Source of the DNA: Dasypus novemcinctus
Lineage: Eukaryota; Chordata; Mammalia; Cingulata; Dasypodidae
DNA length: 64,000 nt
Direction: 5' to 3'
Assembly: GCF_030445035.2 (NCBI RefSeq)
Contig: NC_080685.1
Location: 114,673,118 to 114,737,117, forward strand
Positions 35,199 to 47,520 of this stretch are shown here, piece after piece. A program made the translations under genes and the position numbers. The notes beneath the pieces were generated by a model. The model did not search any database and was not told the origin of the DNA. It worked only from the letters and a program-made list of their open reading frames with translations. Each line of letters begins with the position of its first letter. Positions within the stretch are counted from its first letter, which is position 1.

Positions 35199-36715
35199 GT
35201 TCAGTTGGCCATTTTAGGTGGTCTGCAGCGGCGCCATTTAAGTGAGGAGATGGCAAGAGGGGCCACCACTGCTTCTTTTTCTTTTTAAGCGCAGCCAAAA
35301 AAGAGCAGGAGTGCATGCCACACGATAGTGGGAGGTGAGGGGACAAGCCAGGGAGAGGCGCAGGAGCTTTTGCAGCATGCATGCTTCCTCTCTGTCTTGT
35401 GTGTCTCGCGAGGTAGAGTGGGTGCGCAGCAGCAGCAGGGATTACTTTGCTGCTAGTTTCAGTTCAGGACAGCGGTGGGTCTAGTCTCAGCAGCGGCGGT
35501 GGAGGCAGTAGCAGGATGTCAGAGGAGCAGTTCGGAGGGCCGGGTCGGTGGTGGTGGTAACAGCGGCGGTAGGCGCCTCGGCGGGTGAGCAGGAGGGAGC
35601 CATGGTGGCGGTGGAGCAGGGGGCAGCAGCAGTGGCAGGAAGCAAAGCTGGAACCGGGGGCGGAACTGTGGCCAGAGGCACTGAAGGGGGCAGCGCCGAG
35701 TCGGAAGGGGCAAAGATCGATGCCAGTAAGAACGAGGAGGATGAAGGGAAAATGTTTATAGGAGGCCTTAGCTGGGACACTACAAAGAAAGATCTGAAGG
35801 ACTACTTCTCCAAATTTGGGGAAGTTGTAGACTGTACTCTGAAGTTAGATCCTATCACAGGGTGATCAAGGGGTTTTGGCTTTGTGCTATTTAAAGAGTC
35901 AGAAAGAACATAAATTGAATGGGAAGGTGATTGATCCTAAAAGGGCCAAAGCCATGAAAACAAAAGAGCCTGTTAAAAAAATTTTTGTTGGTGGCCTTTC
36001 TCCAGATACACCTGAAGAGAAAATAAGGGAGTACTTTGATGATTTTGGTAAGGTGGAAATCATAGAGCTCCCCAAGGACAAGACCAATAAGAGGCGTGGA
36101 TTCTGCTTTATTACCTTTAAAGAAGAGGAACCAGTGGAGAAGATAATGGAAAAGAAATACCATAATGTTGGTCTTAGTAAATGTGAAATAAAGTAGCCAC
36201 GTCAAAGGAACAGTATCAGCAACAGCAACAGTAGGGATCTAGAGGAGGATTTGCAGGAAGAGCTCGTGGAAGAGGTGGTGATCAGCAGAGTGGTTATGGG
36301 AAAGTATCCAGGTGAGGCGGTCATCAAAATAGCTACAAACCATACTAAATTATTCCATTTGCAACTTATCCCCAACAGGTGGTGAAGCAATATTTTCCAA
36401 TTTGAAGATTCATTTGAGGGTGGCTCCTGCCACTTTGCTAATAGCAGTTCAAAATAAATTTTTTTCTATCAAGTCCTGGAATGGAAGTATGACCTTGGAT
36501 CCCTCTGAAGTTTAACTCTGAGTACTCATTAAAAGAAATTTGCTTTCATTGATTTATTTCTTAATTGCTATGCTTCAGAATCAATTTATTTTATGCCCCT
36601 TCCCCAGTGTTGTAGAGCAAGTCTTGTGTTAAAAGCCCAGTGTGACAGTGTCATGATGTAGTAGTGTCTTACTGGTTTTTTAATAAATCCTTTTGTATTA
36701 AAAAAAAAAAAAACC
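35199..36715 (+). pseudogene. HNRNPD: HNRNPD (AUF1) processed pseudogene, p37-type isoform
   Basis: HNRNPD is an AU-rich-element RNA-binding protein with two RRMs. This intronless copy has 5' UTR, a CDS relic (ATG 35516 to TAA 36346-36348), 3' UTR, AATAAA at 36682-36687 and a poly(A) run at 36700-36713. RRM1 ([15 protein letters not shown]) and RRM2 ([16 protein letters not shown]) are clear. KNEEDEG joins KMFIGG directly and GRGGD joins QQSGYGK, so the two alternative exons are absent, as in the shortest isoform. Damage includes an N-terminal frameshift, TGA at 35863-35865, a deletion near 35905, a one-base loss near 36190 and TGA near the C terminus. A 15 bp duplication (CAAAAGGGTCCAGTG, 35184-35198; one mismatch at 36716-36730) proves retrotransposition. 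Confidence 0.96.
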
Positions 36716-37410
36716 CAAAAGGGTCCAATGTTCCCAGGATGGGAAGAGCTCTCTGATGAAAAGCACTGAGTGGGAGCACACCCTCCTGAGCAAGTCATCC
36801 AAGCTCTGCCCAGCAACAGGACATGAAGAAGTCTGCAACCCTGCTCTTCCCCAGCAGCTCAACCACATGTTCATTTTCTGCTCCCCTTGCACTCTTGACC
36901 CTCTTAGGCAAGCTCATGGGGACCACAGAGCAAGAAGGTGGCTCTAAACTTAAATATAAGCCCACTTATTGTATGAGTCTCCAGAAGTCAGAAAGAGGAC
37001 CTAATCCCAAAATTTGAACCATGAGCTCTACTTAACTACTTTACTACTATACTACTTTTCCAAAAACTAAAAAAGTAAACCTAAAAAGGGACAGAAAATA
37101 TTTGGAAACTCTGTTTCTGCTAATAGCATAATATACAAAACATAAAGAGAATTACTATAACTCAACAAAAGGACAAACAGCCCCATTAAAAAATGGTAAA
37201 ATGGCTTGAATAGACATATCTGCCAAGAATATATACAAATGCCCAAAAAGCATGTAAACAGATGCTCAGCATCATTAGCCATTAGAGAAATGCACATAAG
37301 ATACCAAAATTAAAAATGAGGTGCTACTACACACATGCTTTAATGCTGATTTTAGGGGAAAAAATGGTTTTGAGGATGTAAAAATGGAACCCTTGTAAAT
37401 TATGGGTTCA
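36716..37410 (+). repeat. Unit U copy 3, continuation
   Basis: Continues the alignment with copy 1 (from about 23597) after the HNRNPD insertion, and ends near 37410 where the older L1 begins. The first old L1 ORF2-tail segment of the unit is at 37090-37400. Confidence 0.75.
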
Positions 37411-37429
37411 AAATAAAATAAAAGTCACA

Positions 37430-38044
37430 CAACCCACTTAAAAAATGGTCAAGAAATTTGAACTGACACTTTCTCAAAGAAGAAATTCAAATGGCCAAAA
37501 AGCATATGAAAAGATGCTCAAAATCACTAGCTATTAGGGAAATGTAAATCAAAATGTCTAGGAGATACCATGTTACTCCCATCAGACTGGCAGCTATCAA
37601 AAAATAGAAGACTACACGTGTTTGAGGGGATGAGGAGGAATGGGAACACTCATCCAGTGCTATTGGGAATGCAGTAGAATCCGGCCATTCTGGAGGACAG
37701 TTTGGCAGTTTCTCAAAAAACTACCTGTAGATTTGCCATATGACCCAGCAATCACTCTACTGGGTATATATGCAGAAGAACTGAAAACAAGGACACAAAC
37801 CTATGCATCCAATGTTCATAGTGCCATTTTTCATTATTGCTAAAATTTGGAATCAACCCAAAACCCATCAACAGATGAATGGATAAACAAAATGTTGTCT
37901 ATACATACAATGGAATACTACTCAGCTATAAGAAGAAATACAGTACAAACAAATGGGAAAACATGGATTAATCTTGAGGACCTTATGTATAATGAAGCAA
38001 GCCATGCATTGAAGTACAAATACTACACGACCTTTCTGATATGA
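37430..38044 (+). pseudogene. L1 ORF2 C-terminal remnant
   Basis: The last 200 or so codons of ORF2 are readable in two frames (37640-37843 and 37847-38044). They match the ends of L1-A and L1-C ORF2: RPFWRTVWQFLKKL, then DEWINKM and TMEYYSA. The Cys/His motif region before it is degraded. A frameshift at 37843-37847 and earlier stops show it is dead. Confidence 0.85.
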
Positions 38045-38879
38045 AATAATCAAACCAAGCTGTCTCAGAGAGCTAGAAACTGGATGATAGGCTCACAGGA
38101 AATTGCAGGGAGAGGAAGGTTGTGCACTGATGTCTACATGAGTGAAATCTATGATAAAGTGGAGGTTAAGCAGTTGTACAGGGAAGGGATAAGATGGGGG
38201 CATAGGGATAATATTGGGTGGGTCTTTGCAGGTCTGAGGGGGTCTCGGGTGGGAGGATGGGTCAGATGGCCTAAGGAATCAGGGGGAGGACTGGGGGAAC
38301 AATTGAACATGGGAGATTGTTGGGTATGTGGTTTAAACTATAATGTTGAGAAAACTCTTTAGAAAATTTAATAAAGGATTACCTGGTTAAAGTCCTTAAG
38401 GTGGGGGCATCTGCTACAGGGGCAGGCTTCTAGGAAGTGTGTGAATGCTCATCTTCTCATAGTGTTATAGTGTGTTATATCATTGGGTGGAGAGTCATAC
38501 AGTAAGTGGGACGGTGTGCCCACATCCTGGGGAGGCCTGATCTTCTGAAATAGATGGAATTGTGTCTCTCAAGGGAATTGGTGGCTCCCAATGGGGGAGG
38601 ACAGTCTAGTATATCAAACCCTCAGTATTGTTGTAAGTATCCGTGAATCTGGTCCTTCAAACAGTGAATATTGGTTGTCACTGTGCGTCCTTTGGGGAGG
38701 GAGAGAGAGGACTAGAGTAGATGGAAGCAGGGTAACTGGGGGTCAATGGAAGTGTTCCATAAGCTCATGCAATGATGGATATAAGACATGTTAAATTATA
38801 CCAAAAATGTATAAAAGTCTATAGGTTAAAATGTAAACCATAATGTAAAACATAAGGTAACTAAAATTTTAGAAAATTT

Positions 38880-39305
38880 GGGAAGTGGATTTGGCTCACC
38901 TGATAGAGCATCCATCTACCACATGGGATGTCCAGGGTTCAAATCCTGCACCTCCTGACCCACGTGATGAGATGGCCCACATGCAGCACTGATGCACACA
39001 AGGAGTGCCATGCCACACAGGGGTGTCCCCCATGTAGGGAAGACCCATGCACAAGGAGTGCACCCCATAAGAAGAGCTGTCCCTCATGAAACAAAGTGCA
39101 GCCTGCCCATGAGTGGCACAGCACACATGGAGAGCTGATGCAGCAAGATGATGCAACATGAAGAGACACAGATTCCCAGTGCCGGTGACAAGAATACAAG
39201 CAGACACAGAAGAACACACAGCAAATTGACACAGAGCAGACAACTGGAGGAGAGGGGGGAAGAAATAAATAAAAATCTTGAAAAAATGAAAATAAAAAAT
39301 AAAAG
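38880..39305 (+). mobile_element. DAS-type tRNA-derived SINE (copy B)
   Basis: A box (TTGGCTCACCTGATAG) and B box (GGGTTCAAATCC) are present but mutated, and the body and A-rich tail are typical. The duplication is imperfect: TTAGAAAATTTG ends at about 38880 on the left and TTAGAAAAATTG is at about 39306-39317 on the right. It is older than copies C and D, by sequence decay. Confidence 0.88.
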
Positions 39306-39444
39306 ATTAGAAAAATTGTACTGTCTAAAATATAAACCATAATGTAATCCAAAATGAAACCGTGTTTGATAGCTATGTTTCAATACCCTTACATCAGCTG
39401 CAGCAACTATAACATGAACATGTAAAAAGATCATTGCTGGGGAA

Positions 39445-39562
39445 GGGTGAAAAGGGTTTGATGTTGGATGTATGGGAGTCCCCTATATTTTATGGGACTT
39501 TATGGGTGAAAAGGGTTTGATGTTGGGAATATGGAAGTCCCCTATATTTTATGGGACTTTAA
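39445..39562 (+). repeat. Tandem duplication of a 59 bp L1 3'-UTR segment
   Basis: Two adjacent 59 bp units (39445-39503 and 39504-39562) share GGGTGAAAAGGGTTTGATGT and CCCCTATATTTTATGGGACT, with a few differences. L1-A and L1-C have one unit at this place. Confidence 0.88.
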
Positions 39563-41084
39563 CATGATCTAAAACATTTTTGAAGACAAAATTAAAAATT
39601 AGGGGAAAAAAGAAAGGATGTAGACACTGAGGAAGAAGTGAAAGAAACTGCCTTGCCACTGTACATACATGGCAACACCTATTAGAGTGATGAAAGGCAA
39701 AATGTCAAAACAAAGTTTTATGATATTTTGCACTTTTTAATACCCCAATTTATTTTTACTCTATTTTAGTATCTCTAAAATAGTATGCAATCTACTACTA
39801 ATCTTTAAACCTATCACTACTACTTCATTTTCATATTAATTGAATTTGGCTATATATTAGGGTTCATTTTTGAAGATGTTTTGGACCACAGAGGGGCCCA
39901 GCTATGGCAGAGGAGGAACTCTGGTGTGGGGTGTTACTGATGGGGGACACAGGGTTGGGAAGGAGTTCTCCAGGGCATGTATATAGGGTACATAAAATAT
40001 TTGGATATATTTTGGGTATAGTCATAGTAGTTACTGTTACAAATGACAACTGAGGGATTGCTGAGTTCCTAGCCAGGGAAATGTGTCACATTCCCCAATG
40101 AAACAGCAACAACATCCATGTGCAAGGGCAAAGACCAGTGAAGAAGAATGATCCAATGATGAGCCCTTGATACTGAAGTCTATGCTTATGAACCTGTGCA
40201 CCTGAAATTTGAACCAGGCCCAGAGCTGCAGGGTGCCTAAGAGTTGAACCTCCATGTTGCTGAAATTTGACCACTGTCTAAGCCAAATTCAGCATGTAAA
40301 CATTTTACCTCCCCTCCCCCCCATGGGACATGACTCCCAGTGATGAGCATCCCTTGCACTGAAGGATTATTACCAGTCACTAGCTGGTGATGCAACTAGA
40401 AAAAGACCTTGAATAAAAGGGGGAAATGGTAAAGACAAATGAGTTTAGATGGTAAAGAGCCTTCAAAAAAAGTCAGAAGGTCATCAGAGGGGTTGTGCTT
40501 ATGCATGACTTAGCAGGATTCCAGAGATAGCCAAAGCAGCTAAAACCCCAGGTACTGGTTCTCCTGAGGGTTATGGAGACACACAGGTTCTATGGTTTAG
40601 GCAGTTGGCTCTGGAGTTCAGTGCCTTGTCAGTGGGCCCTACTTTGGAATTTGTGTTCCTGAGTGTGGAGTTGGACTTAGGTGAGACTTTTCTACACATG
40701 CCACTTCTGTCACTTTTACTGAACCTGTAGTTGGCACTGGGGTTGGTGTATACCCAGGAGACTTGAATCTCTGGACTTGCCATATGCCAGCTGGGCCCTG
40801 AGCCTCAGCAGAGTTGCAATTCCTACTCTTCATTTTGTTGGACTTACACAGGTCAGCTACCAGGAAAATGAAGATTGTCAACCACCATACCAGGGAACCA
40901 AGAGTGCCTACAACTCTAAGCAGGAGATTCACATCCATCAACCATGTGGGATCTAAACCCTCTCTCAACATAGAGGTCGAATGGACATCACCAACCCAGG
41001 GTACACAGGATGGATGAATAAAATATGGATTAGAGTGAACTTACTGGTATTCTACTAAGAACAATTGTGACTAGTAATGGAAGA

Positions 41085-42100
41085 AACTATAGCATTTATC
41101 TGGAGAAAGTGGCCACAGGAGCCTGGAAGACTAATGGGCAGACCTATAGGATGGAAAAGCAGGGCTGACAAGAGGACAGTGAGGCAGTGGATGTATCCCA
41201 GGAGGACCTTGCCAAGGTGGTGCATGACCACCTGCCCTGAATTTACCCATCCAGGTGTGTGCAGGTGTATAGGGGACAGTTCCCATCCTGGACAGCCAGG
41301 GTGCATGTCCTCCACACCTGGTGCAGAAGAGACCACTGCAGCCCAGTGGCCTGAGGAAGGTACCTTGGGACAATATCTCCAACCTGAAAACCCCTTACAC
41401 ACAAAGTTTAGGTGTGTTCCTCTTTAGGACAAGTTCATTGAGACCCCAGGAGCTGAAGGGAGACTTTGAATGTATTTTCAAAAGGGCACTAAAGCCAGTA
41501 ATTTCTGTCAGGAACAGCCAATGATCAGGAGACACTCCCAGCAAAGGTCTCCCTGCCCAGCAAGGGCTGTTGCCAGCTCCCTAAGGGGTCTTTGACAATC
41601 TTAGAGAGGATGGCTGCAGAAAAGATCTCCACCAGCCTCTTCTGTTACCTGTGCTTTGTCTAGGTGACTCGAGTGGGACTTTCAGGATGCTAATCCACCT
41701 AGTTATGCCACAGATTACCCTCAAGCAAAACTGGATCACTCTTGGGGATTCCATGAGTGCTGGCATGAGAATGACACCATAAGAGGATTGAACATTTTTC
41801 AGAATGGCCATACAACCAAGGAGCATCAACCAATATCCAAGCCAGACCTGCAGTGCCATCTCTGAGCCCAGAAGTCAGAGTCCAGCAGTTTCCATCACAA
41901 AATGTGAATATTAGAAATGTTATGAGCAATCACATGCCCTCAGATAACAAAAGAGCACTGAAAAGGATTTTGGATTATCCTGTCACAAGAAATTCCACCT
42001 CTCTTGAAGGAAATGGCATTAGAAATGTGACTGAAAATTCCCGGCTGCTCCACTGTGGATTTCCAAGTGAAATGTTATGTTGTATAGACCTTGCCCAAAG
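41085..42100 (+). repeat. Diverged copy 4 of part of unit U
   Basis: Aligns with about 22600-23600 of copy 1. Shared landmarks include a GACCACCTGCCCTGAATTTAC-type stretch near 41227, CTGGACAGCCAGGGTGCATG near 41290, an AGGTGACTCGAGTGGGACT-type stretch near 41658, and the 41940-42060 segment. It is clearly more diverged than copies 1-3 are from each other. No persistent open frame. Confidence 0.62.
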
Positions 42101-43267
42101 CCCACAGACCTGTACCAGTGTCACAGGAACAATTTCAAGACACAGGTTCATATCTGAACAGGTACCTTCAGAGGAGATTTTGAGGAAAACTATTTCTAAC
42201 CATCACCCTAACCACAACTTTGTCCTTACCTCTCTAACTATAAACTTAAACCTCAATGTCTCTCAAAGCTTAACCCTCAATCTAATTCTGAAGGTGCACA
42301 CTGGAATCTCCTGAGTAGTCCACAACCTTGACAATATAAATGCTCAGCTACTGCCACCCAGACATCTATGGAAAAACATCATTTAGAATGTCCTATTGAC
42401 TTCCAAGACAATAAGCAATCTGACAGTTGGAACTTGAAAATAGGCCTGAACTGCTGTAAGGGCACATGAGCTATGAGACTTTTCTTGGCCAGGGCAGAGA
42501 GAGACAGCTGTTTTTCCCCAGGCCATATCAGCCTAAAGGGTCCAGCAGGGCAACATTCCAGCCATTGAAGAGGGCCTGGGAGAAATTTTTCATGTTACCC
42601 TTGGAATCCCTGTCCCACCACTGACAGCTGCTGCTCAGGGCAAAGACCCTGGGAACTCCCTAGCAAGCTGACTTGGTTCTGGCTGTGGGACCATCTTCCA
42701 GAAACTTAGACCATCTGGGGGCTGCCTCATGGGGCCTCCAAACAGATGGCTGGTCCTGGCAGATGCTGGCTGGGTGGTGTGGATGTGCCCCTTGGACGAC
42801 TGTCTGAAGCCTCAGCAAAGGGTAGAAAGGAGGCTCCTGTGTCAGGTAAAGTAAATCTACTGCTCAGAGCCCTGAAGCAAGCTGGTTCTGATCTGTCCTC
42901 TGCAGTGAATTTGGAGAATTTGGTTGATGTTCACCCAAAAAGGCATCAAAGGGTACACTGGGTGGGAAAACAAGCCTCCCCCCATGGCCCTGCAGGCCAT
43001 CACCAGCAATTCCTTGTCTCCAAATGGAGACTTAACTTAGTTTTGGGGGAGGCATAAACTGCCAGGTACAAGTGTGAGCAAGGTCTTGCATGGATGGCTG
43101 GAGGCTCCTGACATGAAATGACATTGAGCATGGCTTTGGGAGACCATGAAAAGGCTATATATGTGGGGAGGAAACTCCGACATCATTGTTAATAAAGGGT
43201 AAAAATATCACAGACACAGAATCTCAACAGTGTTTAATAACATTGACCACAAATGAAGAGCAATAAT
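42101..43267. other. Unassigned sequence; LTR-like signals near 43160-43200
   Basis: 42180-42300 is a C/A-rich stretch with repeats of ACCCTAACC/CTCAAT type. 42420-43080 is mixed-GC sequence with no recognised family. A TATATATG near 43157 and AATAAAGG near 43190 have LTR-like spacing, but no ends or partner were found. The 153-codon frame at 41853-42314 and the 103-codon frame at 42746-43057 show no recognisable motif. Confidence 0.4.
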
Positions 43268-43281
43268 AATGCATGATACCA

Positions 43282-43700
43282 GGAAGTGGGCTTGGCCCAA
43301 TGGATAGGGCATCTGCCTACCACATGGGAGGTCTGCGGTTCAAACCCCAGGCCTCCTTGGCCCGTGTGGAGCTGGCCCATGCACAGTGCTGATGCATGCA
43401 AGGAGTGCTGTGCCACACAGGGGTGTCCCCTGTGTAGGGGAGCCCCATGCACAAGGAGAGCACCCTGCAAGGAAAGCCGCCCAGCATGAAAGAAAGTATA
43501 GCCTGCCCAGGAATGTCACCACACACAGAGGGCTGACATAACAAGACGATGCAACAAAAAGAAACACAGATTTCCGGTGCTGCTGATAAGGCTAGAAGCG
43601 GTCACAGAAGAACACACAGTGAATGGACACAGAAAGCAGACAATGGGGGGGGGGTTGGGAAGGAAGGGGAGATAAATAACTTTTAAAATATCTACTAAAA
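43282..43700 (+). mobile_element. DAS-type tRNA-derived SINE (copy C)
   Basis: A box CTTGGCCCAATGG and B box GGTTCAAACCC are intact or nearly so, with the full body and an A/T-rich tail. A perfect 14 bp duplication AATGCATGATACCA flanks it (43268-43281 and 43701-43714). Confidence 0.95.
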
Positions 43701-43714
43701 AATGCATGATACCA

Positions 43715-43975
43715 TTACTAAGACAATCCTAGTAAGATTTCTTACAGAGATGAGACTGTGACCCAGGTTTGAGGTTGAATTCACTGGTGTCAGGATGCAC
43801 ATTAAGAAACAATTCTTTCTAAGTAAGCTAGCACATTGTCTGATTGCTATTCACTGCTTTTGAGACCACTGAGGAACCAGAACTAAGGGCAGCCATTGTT
43901 CCACACCCCTCAGGTGAAACTGGCAGAGATGTCTTGAAACAGGGCTTTTTATTCCTGTTATCTTTTTATGTCCAG
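43715..43975. other. No recognised feature
   Basis: Unique-looking sequence between the SINE and the old L1M-like element; no gene or repeat recognised. Confidence 0.5.
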
Positions 43976-46302
43976 GAATCAACAAAAAGTTACAAGACCA
44001 ACAAAAAGGGAAACTATAACCCATTCACAGAAAAAAAATGTTTGCAAGAAAACATTCCTGAGGAAACTCATAAAATAGAGCAATTTGTTTAAGATGTTAA
44101 ATGACTTATCTTAAAAATATACATAACCTAGATGAATCCATATGGAAAGAAATAAAGGAAAGCAGGAAAACAGAAAACTCACAGAATAAACTAGAGATAG
44201 AAATTATAAAAGAAGAGAAATTTGGAGCTGCAAAAGTACAGTAATTGAATTTACTCAAGCAAAGAATGTAGTGAAAGGATGCAAAAATATTTCCACACAG
44301 TTATTAGCCAAATGAGAACACAAGCGGATATAACAATATTGGATAAAATTGACTCATTCAAATGTCTTACAAAACAGAATACACACATACATAGGTCACA
44401 CTACACTGTTAATACTAACTTAAACCATGGACTACAGTTAATAGTACAATTATACGAATATGATATCATCAATTGTAACAAATATTTCATACTAATGCAA
44501 GGTGATAATAACAGAGGTACATGGGAATCCTTAATTTTTTGGATGAGTATGCTCTAAACCATCAACATCTCCAAAAAACAATTAAAAACCAAAATCAGTT
44601 ACAAGACAAAACAGGAGGCTACCTATTAATGAAAGGCACAGTAAAACAGGATGAAATAAACATTTATGCATTTAAAAATAGTGCCCCAAAATACATAACT
44701 TAGAGATATAAAAATTGTTTAAAGTCTATGTTAACAGGCATGCAACATACAAAGATGTAATCTAAGACAGTAAGAACACAAAAAAAGAGGTGGAGTATTG
44801 TGGGGATAGGCTGTTTATTACCGAGATGAGGTTCGTACTAGTCTAACTAGGTTTTTTATTTTAAGCAGTTATTGTTAATACAAAGGTAACCAATAATAAC
44901 ATAAAAATATAAAGAAGAAAAGGGAAGGAAATCCAAATAGTACAGAGCAGAAAGCCACAAAAAGGAAAAAAAATAACATTACAGCCACCACTGAGGAGCA
45001 ATAAACATACATGACATGCAGAAATCAAATAGCAAAATTGAAAATATATTTTCTTCCTTCTTCTATTGTCTTAACTGTCAAAGGATTAAACTCCCCTATT
45101 AAAAGAAAGAGATTGATAGACTGGATGAAAAACCTGATCCTGCTAAATGTGGTCTACAAAAGACTCACTTTAGGTACAATCTCAAAAAGATGTAAATGAA
45201 AAATAAGGAGAAAAATTATTTCCATGAGAATGGTAATCAAAGAAGCCCCAGAGGCTATATTATTTTCAGAAATAGAGTCTTCAGGTATAAAAATTTTTAC
45301 ATTAATAAAAGGTCCAATCAACAAAGATATAATGGTGATAAGTAATCTGCCATATATACAACCAATAGCATCAGAGTACATGTGTACAATACATATGGAA
45401 ATTTTTCCAGGGTACACCATATATTAGACCATTTATAAAATGAAAATAATATTTAAAATATTGGAATCATACAAAGGATCTTCTCAAAAATCAGTAGCAG
45501 AGGAAAACTGGAAAATTTACAAACATGTAGAGATCAAACAGTATATTACTAAACATCCAAGGAGTTGAAGAAGAAATCTCAAGGGACTAATGAAGTATCT
45601 TGAGATATTGAAATATAAAGCATTGCTGAAAGAAATTATTAAAGACCTAAACAAACTGGGTATACATCCAGTGTTCATGAATTGAAAGACAACACTATTA
45701 ATATATCAATATTGTCAAAAGAATCTACAAGTTCAATGCAATCCCTATCAAAATTCCAGTAGCATTTGCAAAAATGCTAAAGATGATTGTCAAATTCATA
45801 GGCACTCTAAGAGATATTGCATAAGCAAAACAAACTTGAAATAAGGAAAAATCTAAAGGAATCAGACTTGCTGATTACAAAGCTTGCTATGAAGCTACAG
45901 GAATAAACACTGTGTGGTACTGGCATATGAACAAATATACCAATGGACTAGAATTTAAAGTCCAGCCTAAAATCCATACATCTATGGGCAGTTAATTTTT
46001 GACAACTGCCCAAGTTTGTTCAATGGGGAAACAATAAATAATCTCTTCAAAATATGGTACTGGGACTACAAGAAATCCATATGAAAAGAATGAATGTGAA
46101 TACCCCCTTATCATTATATGGAAAACTTCATTCTAAATAGATCAAAGATCTAAATATAAGAGCTAATCCCATACAACTCCTAAAATAAAAGAGATAACTA
46201 ACTTTAGCACCTTGAAGTAAGCACTGATTTTGTATTTTACAACAATGCACACAAACAGAAAATGAAAAAAACAGCTACACTGGACTTGATCAAATATACC
46301 TT
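43976..46302 (+). mobile_element. Old L1M/HAL1-like element, ORF1 and ORF2 remnants
   Basis: 43980-44280 resembles the ORF1-proximal part of old mammalian L1/HAL1 elements. 44380-44560 looks like an inserted or rearranged L1 3' segment. 45060-45180 has the endonuclease start motif (KGLNSPIKRKRLIDWM), and 45690-46290 reads the region after RT ([20 protein letters not shown], decayed). Every frame is short and broken. It is much older than the lineage-specific L1s. It is interrupted at 46302 by a processed pseudogene and resumes at 47521. Confidence 0.65.
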
Positions 46303-47520
46303 CTTTTTTTAAAGGCTTAATGAATTTTACTACCTACTGAACACTGATAAGCATTCAGAATGGTATATCTCACTTCTTTCACTGCAACATCATTTAGCAG
46401 GTGTGTCTATGTCACAGATGAAGCTGAAGAGCAGACTGACCATCTGTGCAAGAGCAAAAGGCAGCAAGGGAAGGGCAGGGATCCACAGGCTGAAGCCCAG
46501 TTCCAGACACTGCCTTCCCTTCATCACAGTTTAACTCAAACAATCCCAAACAATCCACAGCCATTCAATTTTTTCCCTCTAGGAGTACTCAAAAAAAAAA
46601 AAAGGGTATTGAGAGTAGGGTAATAGTATGTAGGTAATAGCTATTGAGAATGGGATACTGAGGACAGAATGTGAAAGTAGGGAGTGAGGCCTTCTCCAAA
46701 CCCCAGCTCCACCAAGGGGAAGTGTCTCTGCTGCTGTTGGGTGATCACACAGCCCTCACTGCCTACCTGTCCTCCTAGTACTGCCCCAGTGCTCTCAAAT
46801 GGCAGGTGTGCTGTCACCCAGCCTGAGATTCCCTCCCTGCCCCAGCCACATCTCCAGCCTGACACCACCACACTGCCACTGCCCAGGGCCTAGTCGCTCT
46901 TCCCCTTGTACCTGTCCTTGTGCATCTTGTCATGGTGCTTCTTGACATCCACAGCTTGTGCTGCTTGGCCACCTGGCTCTGGTCTTGCCACAGCCCTCAA
47001 AGGTACACATCTTGCTGGCCACACTTCTGCCACCGCTGCTTCCCCCTGCTGGGACCTCCTGCTCCTCCAAGATGGCCATGCCACCTCTGCTGCCACCCCC
47101 ACACCCACCAGGGCCTCCTGCTCCTCCTGCTGGGGCTGGCCCCTCCTCCTGCTCCTCCAAGATGGCCATGCCCTCTTTGCCCAGTGGGCCCAGATGGCCA
47201 GTGACTCTGCCTCATCTTCACCACCCATGCCATGCATGGGGCCCCCACCATGGCCTTGCAGGACTGCATCAGGAGCAGGGTGAGTGGTGGGTGACACCCT
47301 GGTAGCCCCTGTGCCTGTGTGCTGCTGGAACATGCAGGTGTCCTTGACACTACCTCTCCCCAAACTGCAGCCCAAAGTCACATGTGCATTGAGGCTCTGA
47401 ACCTGAGTGGAAGGCTGCTGGGGGTGCACAGGCCTCTGGTGTGCCTGCAGGGTGCCACCTCATGCAAGAGCATCTGTGCATCTGCTGGGGACCCATGAAA
47501 CACAATTTCTGAGAGACAAA
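46303..47520 (-). pseudogene. Minus-strand processed pseudogene, possible C2H2-type protein, parent not identified
   Basis: A short T run at 46303-46310 suggests a reversed poly(A) tail. A reversed 3' UTR runs to 46889. The minus strand then shows a GC-rich coding remnant ending VKKHHDKMHKDRYKGKSD followed by TAG at 46890-46892. Just upstream is CTFEGCGK, which with the His residues suggests a single C2H2-like finger split by a one-base shift at about 46975. An imperfect in-frame repeat encoding AWPSWRSRR-type residues lies at 47030-47170. The 179-codon minus frame (46890-47429) mixes true and shifted frames. It sits inside an old L1, which supports retrotransposition. I do not recognise the parent gene. 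Confidence 0.55.

Larger units (their letters stand above)
37420..41084 (+). mobile_element. 5'-truncated older L1 (ORF2 tail and 3' UTR)
   Basis: Begins in the last part of ORF2 (ACCCACTTAAAAAATGG) and runs through a 3' UTR that is clearly related to that of L1-A but more diverged. A SINE splits the 3' UTR at 38880-39305. The terminal block with its A tail is not seen; the element passes into unit U copy 4 near 41080, so its 3' end is lost or rearranged. Confidence 0.82.
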
